Shown in pieces: positions 30,815 to 30,927 of a DNA stretch of 30,927 nt. The notes under the pieces are model-generated. The model searched no databases and was not told the DNA's origin. It saw nothing but the letters and a program-made list of their open reading frames with translations. Each line of letters opens with the position of its first letter. Position 1 is the stretch's first letter. The stretch lies in the NCBI GenBank assembly GCA_001579985.1, contig LRSR01006530.1, forward strand, positions 1 to 30,927, in the 5' to 3' direction. The translations under genes and the position numbers were made by a program. This stretch comes from Hypsibius dujardini (taxonomy: Eukaryota > Tardigrada > Eutardigrada > Parachela > Hypsibiidae).

Positions 30815-30927
30815 CTGCAACAGAAACACGAAAGACTCCACCCTTTACAACTGAACCAAAATGCACAGAAAATGCGTGCCAACTAAATAACTAAATAACA
30901 AATACTAAGAAATAAATAATAACTAAC

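Larger units (their letters stand above)
28112..30927. repeat. second, rearranged copy of the S-R locus (segmental duplication)
   Basis: From about 28118 to the window end the sequence follows 15716-21400 in the same order and orientation at high identity, with several deletions. Matching blocks: 28400-29437 with 16560-17660; 29438-29890 with 18597-19110; 29905-30060 with 19275-19430; 30080-30260 with 19730-19910; 30270-30420 with 20487-20655; 30440-30927 with 20905-21400. The missing pieces include gene S exon 1, most of exon 2, exon 5, the 19519 MITE, the 84 nt gene R exon and the poly-Thr stalk. Confidence 0.93.

Overview
This is an invertebrate (metazoan) nuclear genomic window. Its genes are split by many short GT-AG introns, it carries cut-and-paste DNA transposons and MITEs, and tetranucleotide microsatellites sit in almost every intron. 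I cannot name the species. The compact spliced genes with divergent but recognisable animal families would fit a small invertebrate such as a tardigrade, but that is a guess. All exon models below were built by hand from reading frames, splice consensus and intron phase, with no transcript evidence.

Layout. (1) 1-2.5 kb: unassigned sequence, then a complete but decayed Tc1/mariner element (724-2459) with ~116 bp inverted repeats and TA target duplication. (2) 2.9-4.3 kb: two small membrane-type ORFs and possible but unresolved exon fragments. (3) 4375-8966 (+): a seven-exon syntaxin (Qa-SNARE) of 333 aa, with a Munc18-binding-type N-peptide, Habc region, SNARE motif with the zero-layer Gln, and an unusual second C-terminal hydrophobic segment. 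Its first intron holds a TTAA-flanked piggyBac-type MITE inserted in a ~190-200 bp tandem repeat. (4) 9250-9535: a MITE with ~50 bp inverted repeats. (5) 10141-13546 (-): a nine-exon di-N-acetylchitobiase (GH18, 406 aa). (6) 13.6-15.4 kb: non-coding, with an octamer repeat, a 24 bp perfect palindrome and a CAGA array.

(7) 15454-27600 holds a convergent pair. Gene S (+, five exons, 534 aa) encodes an unrecognised secreted, Asn/Ser/Thr-rich, heavily N-glycosylatable protein. Gene R (-, twelve exons, 903 aa) encodes a type I membrane protein with a mucin-like N-terminus, Ig-like domains, an FN3-like region, a Thr-rich stalk, one transmembrane helix and a very short cytosolic tail. (8) 28.1 kb to the window end is a second, rearranged copy of the same S-R unit in the same orientation: S is a pseudogene (lost donor site, lost exons), and R is present only as its 3' part, with its mucin stalk deleted and a frameshift/stop.

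The syntaxin and chitobiase are ordinary cellular genes (membrane fusion; lysosomal chitin/glycoprotein breakdown). The S-R pair is the accessory, fast-changing part of the window and the best candidate for something undescribed: a paired secreted glycoprotein and Ig/FN3 surface protein duplicated together. A functional link between the two is inferred from arrangement only.
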